From positions 30,974-94,973 of the forward strand of contig JAUNPK010000006.1 in the NCBI GenBank assembly GCA_030536855.1: a DNA stretch of 64,000 nt, read 5' to 3'. Origin of the DNA: Eubacteriales bacterium (GTDB lineage: Bacteria; Bacillota; Clostridia; Lachnospirales; Lachnospiraceae). Both the position numbers and the translations under genes were made by a program. Positions 45,693-55,416 of this stretch are shown one piece after another (within the stretch, counting starts at the first letter, position 1; each line of letters begins with the position of its first letter). A model generated the notes under the pieces. That model ran no database searches. It had not been told where the DNA came from and was given only the letters and a program-made list of their open reading frames with translations.

Positions 45693-46997
45693 ATGAGAGT
45701 AATATCAGTTAAAGATATTTTGTCAATGTATAAAGTGAAAAAGAAATGGTGTTTAGTAATTGTTTTAGCATTTGTTATTATGGGCGTTTTTTTTGGATAT
45801 CGAAGTGTTGAAAAAAAAGCAAATGAGGCAGAAAAAGCTAACATAACAAGTGAACAAAAAGTAGAATCTTATGATAAGAACATTGAAAATTTGAATGATA
45901 ATTTGGAAAAATTCAGAAATCAATATAATGCGCAGAAAGAGTATAATGATAATTCTATTTATATGAAATTAGATGGGAATGCAATTCAAACAGCAGAAAT
46001 ACAATTAATAATTACTGCTGATAAATCTACTAGTCAAAGTAATTTAGTTAATGCACTGTCTTCGTATCTTAAAAGTGGTACTTTTAGAAAAAAAGTATCA
46101 GAAATAGTTCCGGAAGTAAGTGATGATTATCTCAGAGAAGTGAGTTATGTTGCCCTTTCAAACAATGTGTTCACAATAACCATTTATCATTATGATCAAG
46201 ATATAGTAAAAAAATTAATGAATGCATATGAGGATATTATTAGTGATGGAGTAGAATCTGTGACATCATTGTATGGAGATTATAATGCACGTGTTATAAG
46301 TGATATAGTTACTGTTAAGTTTGATACAGGAGTGATTGGTACACAAAGCACACATAATAAGAATCTTATGACATACGCATCTTCCGTGTACAATACGGAG
46401 ACATCTATTACAAATGCCGAAGCAGAGAAACAAGCATATATTTCCACAGGATATGTAAATAAATATACCGGAAAAGACTGGATCAAGGGTATAGCTAAAT
46501 CCATAATAATATGGGCTATACTTGGCGTTGGAGCTGAACTTATATGGTTTATATTAAAGAATATATATGGCAAAAGAGTTTTGACAGATTCTTATTTTGA
46601 AGCACAGAACATACCTGTTATTGGAGGGATCAACAAGCAAAGCGGCGAATTTATTATGGACCCGGGAAGAACTGGCATGGATATTAGAGCCATGTTGACG
46701 CGCAATAAAACTGAAAAGGCATGTTTTGAAGTTTTAGTAGATGCAAAGAAGAATTCAGAGGAATCAATTAATACGCTGGTAGAAGCTCTTGAAGATGTGC
46801 TTGAAAGAAAGGGTATTGTTTCTATCACTGGAAGAACTGAGTTAGTTGATACGGACGAATTGGAAGCTGTTCTTGAATCCGGTTCAGTTGTTTTGGTGGT
46901 TGAATACGGTAGCACATTATATTCACAGATAGATAAGTTTATGAAGCAGTGTGATAGATTTAATATAGATATTATTGGTACTGTTGTTGTAAAGTAG
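45693..46997 (+). CDS. Wzz/CpsC-like chain-length protein with a degenerate kinase-like C-terminal domain
   Basis: A 434-residue protein with a membrane segment near residues 19-36, a coiled-coil-rich outer part (about 40-255), a second membrane segment near 262-285, and the linker RVLTDSYFEAQNIPVIGGI that in Wzz/CpsC proteins joins to the cytoplasm. Residues about 325-434 then resemble the tail of a BY-kinase (CpsD) domain, ending VVLVVEYGSTLYSQIDKF and DIIGTVVVK, but no Walker A (GxxxxGK[ST]) loop or tyrosine cluster is visible. It probably controls chain length and may bind a partner rather than ATP. Confidence 0.8.
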   Translation: MRVISVKDILSMYKVKKKWCLVIVLAFVIMGVFFGYRSVEKKANEAEKANITSEQKVESYDKNIENLNDNLEKFRNQYNAQKEYNDNSIYMKLDGNAIQTAEIQLIITADKSTSQSNLVNALSSYLKSGTFRKKVSEIVPEVSDDYLREVSYVALSNNVFTITIYHYDQDIVKKLMNAYEDIISDGVESVTSLYGDYNARVISDIVTVKFDTGVIGTQSTHNKNLMTYASSVYNTETSITNAEAEKQAYISTGYVNKYTGKDWIKGIAKSIIIWAILGVGAELIWFILKNIYGKRVLTDSYFEAQNIPVIGGINKQSGEFIMDPGRTGMDIRAMLTRNKTEKACFEVLVDAKKNSEESINTLVEALEDVLERKGIVSITGRTELVDTDELEAVLESGSVVLVVEYGSTLYSQIDKFMKQCDRFNIDIIGTVVVK

Positions 46998-47012
46998 AGA
47001 AGGAATTACAGA

Positions 47013-47747
47013 ATGAAGATATCTGTTGTATGTGTATATAATGATGAAAAAGCATTTCAAGAGCAATTGAAAACCTCTTTAGAAAATCAGTTGGTTGAAT
47101 ACGAGTTAATCAGTATTTGTAATAAGGACAAGACATTTTCATCTGCTTCGTCTGCTTTAAACTTTGGAGCAGGTCAAGCAACTGGAGATGTGCTTATATT
47201 TTCCCATCAGGATATATTCATAAAAGGTAGTGATCAGCTAGAGTTATTAGCAAGAGCAATACAAGAAGCACCAGAATATTCGGTGGTTGGAACTCAAGGG
47301 ATTGTAGATAAATCAAAGTGCGATGTCACGAATATTACTGCCGGTCAAGATTATAATTCAAGCGAGATACATAATTATGAATATAAATTATATGAAGTGT
47401 CTACATTTGATGAAGGACTCTTTGGGATGAAAAAAAGCACATGGGAGAGGCATAAATTTGATGAAAAAATCTGCGATAATTGGCATCTTTATGCTATAGA
47501 ACAATGTTTGTATGCAAGGAGCCATGCTGGAAGAGTCTATGTGTATCCTATTCAATTTCATCATTATAGTATGGGCACAATCAGTTTGTCTTACATGAAC
47601 ACATTGAAGGAATTGTGTCGCATATATAGAAAAGATTTCAAGTATATTTGGACGACCTGTTATAAAGTAAGAACAAATCCAATATATATTAATATTTTGG
47701 TTAAAATATGGCTTTTAAATCGAATTATAAGAGGAAGAAGCTATTAG
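47013..47747 (+). CDS. GT2-like glycosyltransferase, StrF type
   Basis: A 244-residue short GT-A protein with SVVCVYNDEKAF at the start, ALNFGAGQATGDVLIFSHQDIFI (a HQD in place of the usual DxD, as in StrF-like members) and FDEGLFGMKKSTWERHKFDE. It ends with a basic segment likely to sit at the membrane surface. It lies between the Wzz-like gene and the heptose genes. The donor is unknown; GDP-heptose from the next genes is a possible one. Confidence 0.78.
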   Translation: MKISVVCVYNDEKAFQEQLKTSLENQLVEYELISICNKDKTFSSASSALNFGAGQATGDVLIFSHQDIFIKGSDQLELLARAIQEAPEYSVVGTQGIVDKSKCDVTNITAGQDYNSSEIHNYEYKLYEVSTFDEGLFGMKKSTWERHKFDEKICDNWHLYAIEQCLYARSHAGRVYVYPIQFHHYSMGTISLSYMNTLKELCRIYRKDFKYIWTTCYKVRTNPIYINILVKIWLLNRIIRGRSY

Positions 47748-47806
47748 TTTGATTGATTATCAGATGTAAATATTGTAGAATTTTCATTTGATGGGAGGAT
47801 AAGGCC

Positions 47807-48841
47807 ATGATAATTACGAAGACACCGTTTCGTATGTCTTTTTTTGGTGGCGGTACAGATGTCGAAGAGTATTTTAAAGAATATGGAGGATCAGTTATCT
47901 CAACCTCTATAGATAAATATTGTTATGTTAATGTAAGACATTTACCGAGGTTTTTTGAATATGAAACAGAGCTTGCATATTCAAAGATGGAGAGAGTTAC
48001 AGATATAGATGATATTCAACATCCAGCCATTAGAGAAGCTATGAAGATGCTTGACATGAAAGAGATAAGACTAACATATGAAGCAGATCTTCCAGCCAGG
48101 TCTGGATTAGGGACAAGTTCTTCATTTGCAGTTGGTATGCTTAATGCCTTCTATGCTCTTAAAGGAAAATACGTCGATAAGAAAAGGTTGTCAGATGAGG
48201 CAATTTATCTTGAGAGGGTTCTTTGTGATGAGAAAGGTGGATGGCAGGATCAAATAGCAGCTGCTTTCGGAGGATTTAACAGAATTGATTTCGATGCACA
48301 AGGATATGAGGTGAGACCAATTATTATTTCTCCTGAAAGAAAAAAGGCATTAAGTGATAATCTCTTAATGTTTTTTACAGGGTTTACCAGATTCTCATCT
48401 GATATCTACAAGGCATCTGAAGCTGATATACCTGAGTCGCAGAGGGAAAAGAAGAAACAGGAGAAACTAGAGCTTTTACATAGGATGAAGTCTTTAGTAG
48501 ACGAGGCAGAGCAGATTCTTGTTGATAAAGAAAGAGATTTAGATGACTTCGGAAGATTATTAGACCTTACATGGAAGTTAAAAAAAGCCACTTCTAGTAA
48601 TATAAGTACAGATGCTATTAATAATCTGTATGAAAGAGGAATTAAAGAAGGTGCTTTAGGCGGCAAGTTGTTAGGAGCTGGCGGTGGAGGATTTCTTGTG
48701 TTCTATGTTCAGAAAGAAAAACAGGAACAAGTAAGAAAGGCAATGAAGGATCTTATGTACATTCCATTTGAATTTGAGGATGGAGGAACCAGAGTTATTC
48801 ATTATAGTCCAGAACCGTATGAACTTAAGGTGGAAGAATAA
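47807..48841 (+). CDS. hddA: D-glycero-D-manno-heptose 7-phosphate kinase (GHMP family)
   Basis: Phosphorylates C1 of heptose 7-phosphate to give the 1,7-bisphosphate. The 344-residue GHMP kinase has TPFRMSFFGGGTDVEEYF (residues 6-23), DLPARSGLGTSSSFAVGML (94-112, the ATP loop), DEKGGWQDQIAAAFGG and LLGAGGGGFLVFYV near the C-terminus, matching HddA. It has a GGGAGGA site and its stop overlaps the gmhA start (TAATG). With gmhA and the fused nucleotidyltransferase-phosphatase at 57 kb it completes the GDP-heptose route. Confidence 0.92.
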   Translation: MIITKTPFRMSFFGGGTDVEEYFKEYGGSVISTSIDKYCYVNVRHLPRFFEYETELAYSKMERVTDIDDIQHPAIREAMKMLDMKEIRLTYEADLPARSGLGTSSSFAVGMLNAFYALKGKYVDKKRLSDEAIYLERVLCDEKGGWQDQIAAAFGGFNRIDFDAQGYEVRPIIISPERKKALSDNLLMFFTGFTRFSSDIYKASEADIPESQREKKKQEKLELLHRMKSLVDEAEQILVDKERDLDDFGRLLDLTWKLKKATSSNISTDAINNLYERGIKEGALGGKLLGAGGGGFLVFYVQKEKQEQVRKAMKDLMYIPFEFEDGGTRVIHYSPEPYELKVEE

Positions 48842-49494
48842 TGCTTAATAAAAGAGTGATTAATTGTTTAGATGAATTGATAAGAAGATATCCAGATCTT
48901 GAAAGTGTTAAAAGTAGCATTATTGATGCTTATAGAATCATAGTTGAATCCTACAATCACGATGGCAAATTATTAATTGCCGGTAATGGAGGTTCTGCCG
49001 CAGATGCAGAACATATTGTGGGTGAACTAATGAAGAGTTTTAGAATTAGTAGAAAGATTCCAAAAGAACTTGAAAACGAATTATGCAATATTGACGCTAC
49101 CAGAGGCAAAGAATTAGCAGAGAATCTTGAAAGAGGGTTGATGGCCATTCCATTGGTTACCCACGAAGCGCTTTCTACAGCATATATTAATGATGTTAAC
49201 GGAAAAGATGTGTTTGCACAACAGTTGTATGGTTACGGAAGAAAAGGTGATGTTTTTTGGGGAATATCGACTTCTGGAAACAGCGAGAATGTTCTATTAG
49301 CAGCAATTACAGCCAAAGCTCTTGGTATCAAAGTTATTGCACTTACTGGAGCAACAGGAGGAAGGTTAGCAGACATTGCAGACATTACAATTAATGCTCC
49401 GGAAATAGAGACTTATAAGATTCAGGAATTACATCTTCCTATTTATCATTGTTTGTGCATGATGTTAGAAGAGTATTATTTTGGAGAAGAATAG
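48841..49494 (+). CDS. gmhA: Sedoheptulose-7-phosphate isomerase
   Basis: Converts sedoheptulose 7-phosphate to D-glycero-D-manno-heptose 7-phosphate. The 217-residue SIS-fold protein shows LLIAGNGGSAADAEHIVGEL near residue 50, ALSTAYINDVNG, FWGISTSGNSENVLLA and a C-terminal QELHLPIYHCLCMMLEEYYF with the active-site His, as in GmhA. It overlaps hddA by one base, and the next gene follows by ten. In Gram-positive bacteria this route feeds surface glycans rather than LPS. Confidence 0.94.
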   Translation: MLNKRVINCLDELIRRYPDLESVKSSIIDAYRIIVESYNHDGKLLIAGNGGSAADAEHIVGELMKSFRISRKIPKELENELCNIDATRGKELAENLERGLMAIPLVTHEALSTAYINDVNGKDVFAQQLYGYGRKGDVFWGISTSGNSENVLLAAITAKALGIKVIALTGATGGRLADIADITINAPEIETYKIQELHLPIYHCLCMMLEEYYFGEE

Positions 49495-49504
49495 AGAAAG
49501 GCCT

Positions 49505-50245
49505 ATGAAAAAACAACCATTACTTAACACATATGTGAATAATATTGATATGCATGAAGCAATGAATGCAATTGATGAGCTTGTTAGAAATAAGAAGAAA
49601 TCCTATATTGTTGCTGTAAATGTTGATGTAATAATGAAGATAGAGAAGGATGCAGATCTTAAGAAGGTTACTGATGAGGCTGATATTGTATTGGTTGATG
49701 GACAGCCGTTATTATGGATTTCGAAGTGGTTTAAGAGACCAATCAAAGAAAAGATTTCCGGATCGGATCTTGTTCCAAGACTGTGTGAAGAGTCAGTGAG
49801 TAAGAAACAGAGTATCTTCATTATCGGCGGAGCAGATGGTATTGCAGAAAAAGCCAAGCGAAATCTTGAAATGCAGTTTTCAGGGATCAATATAGTAGGA
49901 ACTTATTCTCCACAATATGGTTTTGAATATAATTCAGATGAATTAGAGAAAATTAACGATATAATAACCGAAGCTCATCCAGATATACTAATTGCATGTT
50001 TTGGATGTCCAAAGCAGGAGAAATGGATATATGAGAATTATCTGAAGTATGATGCTACTGTTTCTATATGTGCAGGTGCAACAGTAGATTTTTTGGCTGG
50101 TAACATTAAGAGAGCACCAAAGTGGATGAGTAATCATGGATTGGAATGGTTTTATAGATTTTTAAACGAACCTAAGAGATTATTTAAGAGATATTTCATT
50201 GATGATATTAAGATATTGGGCTTAATGTGGAAATACCGTAAGTAG
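49505..50245 (+). CDS. WecG/TagA/CpsF family glycosyltransferase (GT26)
   Basis: A 246-residue GT26 enzyme with AVNVDVIMKIEKD, ADIVLVDGQPLLWISKW (the conserved D-G-x-P), EKISGSDLVPRLCE, IIGGADGIAEKAKRNLE, LIACFGCPKQEKWIYEN and ICAGATVDFLAGNIKRAPKW. Known members add N-acetylmannosamine(-uronate) or related sugars to a lipid-linked GlcNAc. With a UDP-GlcNAc 2-epimerase at 27 kb, ManNAc transfer is plausible. ATG 49505 has a GAAAGG site; an upstream in-frame TTG lies inside gmhA. Confidence 0.93.
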   Translation: MKKQPLLNTYVNNIDMHEAMNAIDELVRNKKKSYIVAVNVDVIMKIEKDADLKKVTDEADIVLVDGQPLLWISKWFKRPIKEKISGSDLVPRLCEESVSKKQSIFIIGGADGIAEKAKRNLEMQFSGINIVGTYSPQYGFEYNSDELEKINDIITEAHPDILIACFGCPKQEKWIYENYLKYDATVSICAGATVDFLAGNIKRAPKWMSNHGLEWFYRFLNEPKRLFKRYFIDDIKILGLMWKYRK

Positions 50246-50267
50246 ATGGAAAGGAATTATTTCTAAT

Positions 50268-51143
50268 ATGAACAAGATACAATCCGTTAATCCTTTGGTA
50301 TATATTATTTTAGTAAATTATAAAGGTTTTGAAGACACAGTGGAATGTGTTAAGAGTTTAGATAATATCAATTACGATAATTATAAGATTATTATTGTTG
50401 AAAACAGCTCGGGAGATGAGGAAAAGCTTAAAAATTCTGCTTTTCTTAACTCTCGGGCTACAATTATGTATAGTGATATGAATGGAGGATTTTCTGCCGG
50501 TAATAATATAGGAATCAACAAGGCTGTGGAGGAATCGGCTGAATATGTCCTTTTGCTTAATAATGATACAGTAGTTGATAGAGAGCTCCTTAATGAGTTA
50601 GTAAGTACCGCCCAAAATAATCCAAAAGCCGGAATAATAACCGGAGATATATATTATTTTTCTCAAAAAGAAAGGTTATGGTATAGTGCCGGAAGTTATG
50701 ACAGAGCTAAGGGACAAACAATTATGGTAAACGAAACAAACAGTCCATGTGAAGTTAGTTTTGTTTGTGGATGTCTTATGCTTATAAGAGCAGAAGTAAT
50801 TAAGAATATTGGAGTATTATCAGATGATTTTTTTCTTTACTCTGAAGATACAGAGTATGGATGCAGAGTCCTTAAAGCTGGTTATACATTGATGTGGAAC
50901 CGTAAAGCCATTATTTGGCATAAAATTAGTGTATCAACAGGAGAGAATAGTCCTTTTCAGCAGTATTACCAAGTGAGGAATAATTTATATATGACAAGGC
51001 TATATGGTACGAGAAAATTGTATGCTTATATGTATAGGACTTATCAATGTTTAAAATCTGTAATAAAAAAAGAATTATCATATAAAGCTGTATGGAGAGC
51101 GTACAAAGATTTTCTGTTAAATAGAATGGGGAAAAGAGAATGA
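50268..51143 (+). CDS. GT2 family glycosyltransferase (rhamnosyltransferase-like)
   Basis: A 291-residue GT2 enzyme with VYIILVNYKGFEDTVECVKSL, NGGFSAGNNIGI, VLLLNNDTVVD (NDT as the DxD equivalent), SFVCGCLMLIRAEVI and FFLYSEDTEYGCR, the pattern of WbbL/RfbF-like rhamnosyltransferases. It overlaps the following GT4 gene by four bases. The donor could be a rhamnose or heptose nucleotide; sequence does not decide. Confidence 0.9.
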   Translation: MNKIQSVNPLVYIILVNYKGFEDTVECVKSLDNINYDNYKIIIVENSSGDEEKLKNSAFLNSRATIMYSDMNGGFSAGNNIGINKAVEESAEYVLLLNNDTVVDRELLNELVSTAQNNPKAGIITGDIYYFSQKERLWYSAGSYDRAKGQTIMVNETNSPCEVSFVCGCLMLIRAEVIKNIGVLSDDFFLYSEDTEYGCRVLKAGYTLMWNRKAIIWHKISVSTGENSPFQQYYQVRNNLYMTRLYGTRKLYAYMYRTYQCLKSVIKKELSYKAVWRAYKDFLLNRMGKRE

Positions 51144-52357
51144 AGGTATTATATATTGCATCTAATACACCTTATGAGCATGTGGGACACGCCGGTGGAA
51201 AAACTTTACAGTTCTATATAAGTAATATGGTCAAGAAAGGTGTTACGATTGATCTGGTTTCCTTTTGTGAAAAAGATGTTGTGAATGATATCAATAATGA
51301 TAAAACTAATATCAATAGACATCTGATTATAAGGGAAAGAGGAATAAAGAACAGTATAAGGAACGTAATAAGTATACCATCGAAATTCTGGCCATGGCAC
51401 CGTTATGGCAATCTTATGACTTGGAATGCAAAGAATCTTTTAATTAATGAGTTAAAGAAGTTAAAATCAACGGGATATTATCCGGATGTAATAGTGATGG
51501 ACTGGACACAGATTGTTATTATGGTCGCAGACATAAAAAAGATTTTTTCAGATGTACCATGTATAGCATCTGAACACGATGTAACTTTTTTAAAATATAT
51601 ACGTAGCGCTAATCATGAAAAGAATTTATTATTAAGATGTTATCGCAATATCCAAGCTAATAATATGAGAAAGCGGGAACTAGATGCACTGAGTCTTTGT
51701 GATGTCATTATGCCGCATAATAATAAGGATGCAAAATTAATTATAGAAAGTGGATTTAAGGGAGAATCATTGATTCATCCGCTTACGGCATACTATGATA
51801 AAAGCAATCTTGATTATAAAAGAGATAGCAATGATATCATCTTTTACGGTTATATGGCAAGAGTAGAGAATTTATCAGCAGTAGAATGGTTTGCAAGAAA
51901 TGTAATGCCACTAATAGATGATATTCCTTGTAGATTCTTAATTATTGGAGGAGGAGTAACTGATAAATTAAAAAGCCTGGAGTCAGAAAAAATACATATT
52001 CAGGGATATGTTGATAAAATTGATCCGTATTTTTCAAAGGGAATGTGTTTTGTAGCACCACTATCATTAGGAGCAGGGATTAAAGTAAAAGTTCTTGAGG
52101 CTATGTACACTGGAATACCAGTGTTAACTAATGATATAGGGATAGAGGGAATTCCTGCTGAAAAAGACTTAGATTATTATCACTGCGATACTCCAGAGCA
52201 ATATGCTGAAATCATAAGAAATATTTATTCATCTAGAGAAAATGACTTTATATTAGCGAATGGCAAACCTTGCATTGAGAAAAATTTTGATTTAGAGAAA
52301 TCTTTTGATGAATACTATGATATAATTGTAAAGCTCTCTAATAAAAAAGGAGATTAA
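51140..52357 (+). CDS. GT4 family glycosyltransferase
   Basis: A 405-residue GT-B enzyme with a glycine loop at [65 protein letters not shown] and [21 protein letters not shown], which contains the GT4 donor-binding site. It overlaps the upstream GT2 gene by four bases and is followed after two bases by an acetyltransferase, so the three are one translational unit. Confidence 0.9.
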   Translation: MKVLYIASNTPYEHVGHAGGKTLQFYISNMVKKGVTIDLVSFCEKDVVNDINNDKTNINRHLIIRERGIKNSIRNVISIPSKFWPWHRYGNLMTWNAKNLLINELKKLKSTGYYPDVIVMDWTQIVIMVADIKKIFSDVPCIASEHDVTFLKYIRSANHEKNLLLRCYRNIQANNMRKRELDALSLCDVIMPHNNKDAKLIIESGFKGESLIHPLTAYYDKSNLDYKRDSNDIIFYGYMARVENLSAVEWFARNVMPLIDDIPCRFLIIGGGVTDKLKSLESEKIHIQGYVDKIDPYFSKGMCFVAPLSLGAGIKVKVLEAMYTGIPVLTNDIGIEGIPAEKDLDYYHCDTPEQYAEIIRNIYSSRENDFILANGKPCIEKNFDLEKSFDEYYDIIVKLSNKKGD

Positions 52358-52359
52358 TT

Positions 52360-52980
52360 ATGATTTTTGGATTTATCAGGAAAAAAATATATAGTAAAAA
52401 AAGATATATTGAATGGAGACGAAGAAATCCTAATAATAGATCTTGCCCAATTAGTGATTTTAACTATGATTGCGTAACAGTTGGAGATTATACTTATGGA
52501 GATCTCAATGTAATAACATCAATAGATACATATAAACTTAGTATTGGGTATTTCTGTTCTATTGCACCGGGAGTTACATTCATTGTTAGTGCAGATCATC
52601 CAACGAATCTAATTTCAACATACCCATTTCATAATATTTGTCTTATTGACGGTAAGGACGATGCAATATCTAAGGGGGATATTATTATTGGAGATGATGT
52701 ATGGATAGGACAGAATGCAATTATCCTTTCTGGAGTAACTATTGGTCAGGGGGCAGTTATAGCAGCGGGAGCAGTTGTAAGCGAAGATGTTCCGCCATAT
52801 GCAATTGTGGGAGGCGTCCCTGCCAAAATTATTAAGTACCGTTTTGATGATTTATTGATTGCTGAGTTGTTGAAGATTGATTATAGTAGGTTAACTAAAG
52901 AATTAGTGAGTGAGCATGAAAACGATTTATATCAACCATTAGAAGATGCAAATCAATTGAATTGGATGCCACATAAGTAA
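52360..52980 (+). CDS. CatB-type hexapeptide O-acetyltransferase
   Basis: A 206-residue left-handed beta-helix acetyltransferase. The repeats run from about residue 40 to 160, with [20 protein letters not shown] (the catalytic His in the xenobiotic acetyltransferase loop), [19 protein letters not shown] and [18 protein letters not shown], the usual end of the fold. Such enzymes form trimers and acetylate sugar hydroxyls with acetyl-CoA. It probably decorates the repeat unit. AAGGAG precedes the ATG. Confidence 0.92.
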   Translation: MIFGFIRKKIYSKKRYIEWRRRNPNNRSCPISDFNYDCVTVGDYTYGDLNVITSIDTYKLSIGYFCSIAPGVTFIVSADHPTNLISTYPFHNICLIDGKDDAISKGDIIIGDDVWIGQNAIILSGVTIGQGAVIAAGAVVSEDVPPYAIVGGVPAKIIKYRFDDLLIAELLKIDYSRLTKELVSEHENDLYQPLEDANQLNWMPHK

Positions 52981-52993
52981 GAGGAGTTTTATA

Positions 52994-53944
52994 GTGAATA
53001 GTGAGAATTACCTATTAAGTATATGCATTCCTACACATAACAGAAGTGAGTGCTTAAAAAATAACATTGAGTCTATCATAGCTCAACAGGCTTTTCATGA
53101 TAACAAAGTTGAGATTGTTATATTCAATAATGCATCAACAGATGATACAGATTATGTTGCAAGTTATTATTCCGAAAAATATGAGCAGATAAATTATTTT
53201 GCTTCTAAGGAGAATATGGGAGATGAACGTTTTCCATATATCTTAAGCTTGGGTAGGGGGAAATTAAGAAAGTTAAGTAATGATTCGGTTACTTATGTAG
53301 AAGGCAGTTTGGATAAATTATGTAAGTTAATAGAAGATAATGAAAAGGGAAGACCAGTATTATTTTTTATTAACAAAGATAACGAGAATCCAGAAATAGA
53401 GCAACTGGATTGTGATTTTAAAGATTTCGTTTTGAATGCAAGTTTTCAGATGACTTGGATTTCTTCATTTGCAATATGGGAAGATGAATGTAAGAGTTAT
53501 AGAGAAGATTTTTTGGGGTGCGATAAGAAGCTTTGGCAGGTGGCTAAGCTTTTAGAGCTTGTTAATGCAAAGCAGAGATGTATTATATACTACAAAAACT
53601 TTATGCAGGTACAGGGATTAAAGAAAAAAAATATCAGTTATGGTCTTTATGAGATTTTTTATGTAAATTTTTTTAGTTTGTTAGAACCATACATCAAGAA
53701 GAATTGTATTTCAAAAGAAGATGTAGAAGTTATAAAGAAAGATCTTTTGTATAATTTTTTTACTGAATATATCATAAAGAAGAAACTGTTAAAGAAAGAA
53801 CTGGAATATTCGGAATCAGAAAATCTTCAAGAACTGGTTTTTAATGAATATAAATCTAAACCATATTGGCGAGATTATGAACATTTTTTCAGGAAACGTC
53901 TGATAAAGATGAGAATTAAAAAGCTGCTTGGAAAGACATTGTAA
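52994..53944 (+). CDS. GT2 family glycosyltransferase (abequosyltransferase-like), variant metal site
   Basis: A 316-residue GT-A enzyme starting from GTG with an AGGAG site. The front has LSICIPTHNRSECLKNNIESI, VEIVIFNNASTDDTDYV and SKENMGDERFPYILSLGRGK, like RfbV-type transferases of 3,6-dideoxyhexoses, which normally continue to a GDDD metal motif. Here that position reads RKLSND, so metal binding is altered. A donor among CDP-dideoxyhexoses is possible, given the rfbFGH genes at 9-12 kb, but this is inference. Confidence 0.78.
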   Translation: MNSENYLLSICIPTHNRSECLKNNIESIIAQQAFHDNKVEIVIFNNASTDDTDYVASYYSEKYEQINYFASKENMGDERFPYILSLGRGKLRKLSNDSVTYVEGSLDKLCKLIEDNEKGRPVLFFINKDNENPEIEQLDCDFKDFVLNASFQMTWISSFAIWEDECKSYREDFLGCDKKLWQVAKLLELVNAKQRCIIYYKNFMQVQGLKKKNISYGLYEIFYVNFFSLLEPYIKKNCISKEDVEVIKKDLLYNFFTEYIIKKKLLKKELEYSESENLQELVFNEYKSKPYWRDYEHFFRKRLIKMRIKKLLGKTL

Positions 53945-53954
53945 AGGAGATGCC

Positions 53955-55397
53955 ATGAGTGTGAGTGTTAAAAAGAATACTATCTTTAATACGATTAAAT
54001 CTGTATTATCGATTATATTTCCTTTGATTACATTTCCTTATATTTCAAGAGTGTTGCTTTCAGAGAATGTTGGTAAGCTGAATTTTGGATCATCTATTGT
54101 CAGTTATTGTTCATTATTCGCATCTCTTGGGGTATCCTCATATGCAGTCAGAGAATGTTCTAAAGTAAAAGATGACAAAAAGGCACTTGGCAAGTTATCA
54201 AGTGAAATAATTTCTCTTAATCTTATGTCTACGATAATTGCATATGTTGTGTTGGCGGTGCTTTTAATTGTAGCTAAGCCTCTTGCTAATTACAGATTGC
54301 TTATAATTATCCAGAGCTCAAGTATTATATTTATAACGCTTGGAGCTGATTGGCTCAATGCTGCAATGGAAGATTTTGGATACATTACCATCAGGACAAT
54401 AATCTTTCAGATACTGTCTTTAGTGTTGATGTTTATATTTGTTCATAAACAGGAGGATTATATTACATATGCGATTATTTCTCTTGTTGCCAGTAGTGGA
54501 GCAAATATTGTGAATATCTTTTATCGTAGACATTATTGTAAAACCAGATTAACCTTTAGAGTAAACTTTAGAAGACATTTACCTCCAATATTATTGTTAT
54601 TTTCAATGATTATCTCTCAGACCATTTATTGCAATTCAGACATTACTATTTTAGGGTTAATTAAGGGAGATAAGGAGGTAGGATTATACAGCACAGCAGT
54701 TAAGATATACAACATAGTTAATACATTAATTATGTCGGTGGCTACGGTAGTAATTCCTCAGTTGTCTAGTGCATTTGAGAAGAAAGAATATGATAAAATT
54801 AATAATTTGCTGAAATATTCTCTTAATTATATTATTGTTTTAGGGTTACCATGTTTAGTTGGAATTAATGCGTTTACTATACCTATTATCAAATTATTAG
54901 CAGGAAATGAATATGTTGGTGCTTCTATTGCAATGCATATTCTTACTATTGCTTTAGCAGGTTCTTTTATTGGGGGATTTATAGGAAATACAATTATGAT
55001 TCCTTCGGGCAAAGAAAAAATATGCCTAAGAGTAAGTATAATTAGTGCATTAGTTAATATCGTATTGAATCTTGTGTTCATACCATGGTTTGGACTTAAT
55101 GCTGCAGCAGCTACAACAGCTGTATCAGAGGTACTCAGTCTGATATTAATCGCTCCATATATTGATAAGAAAATTAGGATATCAAATATGAAGGACATGT
55201 TGTTTGCACCTGTTATTGGATGTCTTGAAATAATTATAATTGGTGTGATAAGCTCAATATTAATAGGGAATAATTTGCCAGTCGCTGTTGTTGCTATTAC
55301 TATTTCGGCTGTTGCATATATTTCAACATTAATATTGTTGAAAAATGAATTTGCAATGAGCTTTTTACAAGGATTATTAAGAAGACTAAAAAAATAA
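53955..55397 (+). CDS. wzx: Wzx-type flippase (second of two)
   Basis: A 480-residue MOP-superfamily protein with 12-14 membrane segments: KKNTIFNTIKSVLSIIFPL then ITFPYISRVLLSENVGKLNF at the front is the classic Wzx opening, and YCNSDITILGLIKGDKEVGLYS lies near the middle. The ATG at 53955 follows AAGGAG with a five-base spacer; an upstream frame has no site. It has little visible similarity to the flippase at 38224. It is probably the transporter of the heptose-containing unit. Confidence 0.92.
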   Translation: MSVSVKKNTIFNTIKSVLSIIFPLITFPYISRVLLSENVGKLNFGSSIVSYCSLFASLGVSSYAVRECSKVKDDKKALGKLSSEIISLNLMSTIIAYVVLAVLLIVAKPLANYRLLIIIQSSSIIFITLGADWLNAAMEDFGYITIRTIIFQILSLVLMFIFVHKQEDYITYAIISLVASSGANIVNIFYRRHYCKTRLTFRVNFRRHLPPILLLFSMIISQTIYCNSDITILGLIKGDKEVGLYSTAVKIYNIVNTLIMSVATVVIPQLSSAFEKKEYDKINNLLKYSLNYIIVLGLPCLVGINAFTIPIIKLLAGNEYVGASIAMHILTIALAGSFIGGFIGNTIMIPSGKEKICLRVSIISALVNIVLNLVFIPWFGLNAAAATTAVSEVLSLILIAPYIDKKIRISNMKDMLFAPVIGCLEIIIIGVISSILIGNNLPVAVVAITISAVAYISTLILLKNEFAMSFLQGLLRRLKK

Positions 55398-55416
55398 AGA
55401 TTTGATGGAGAAGAAA

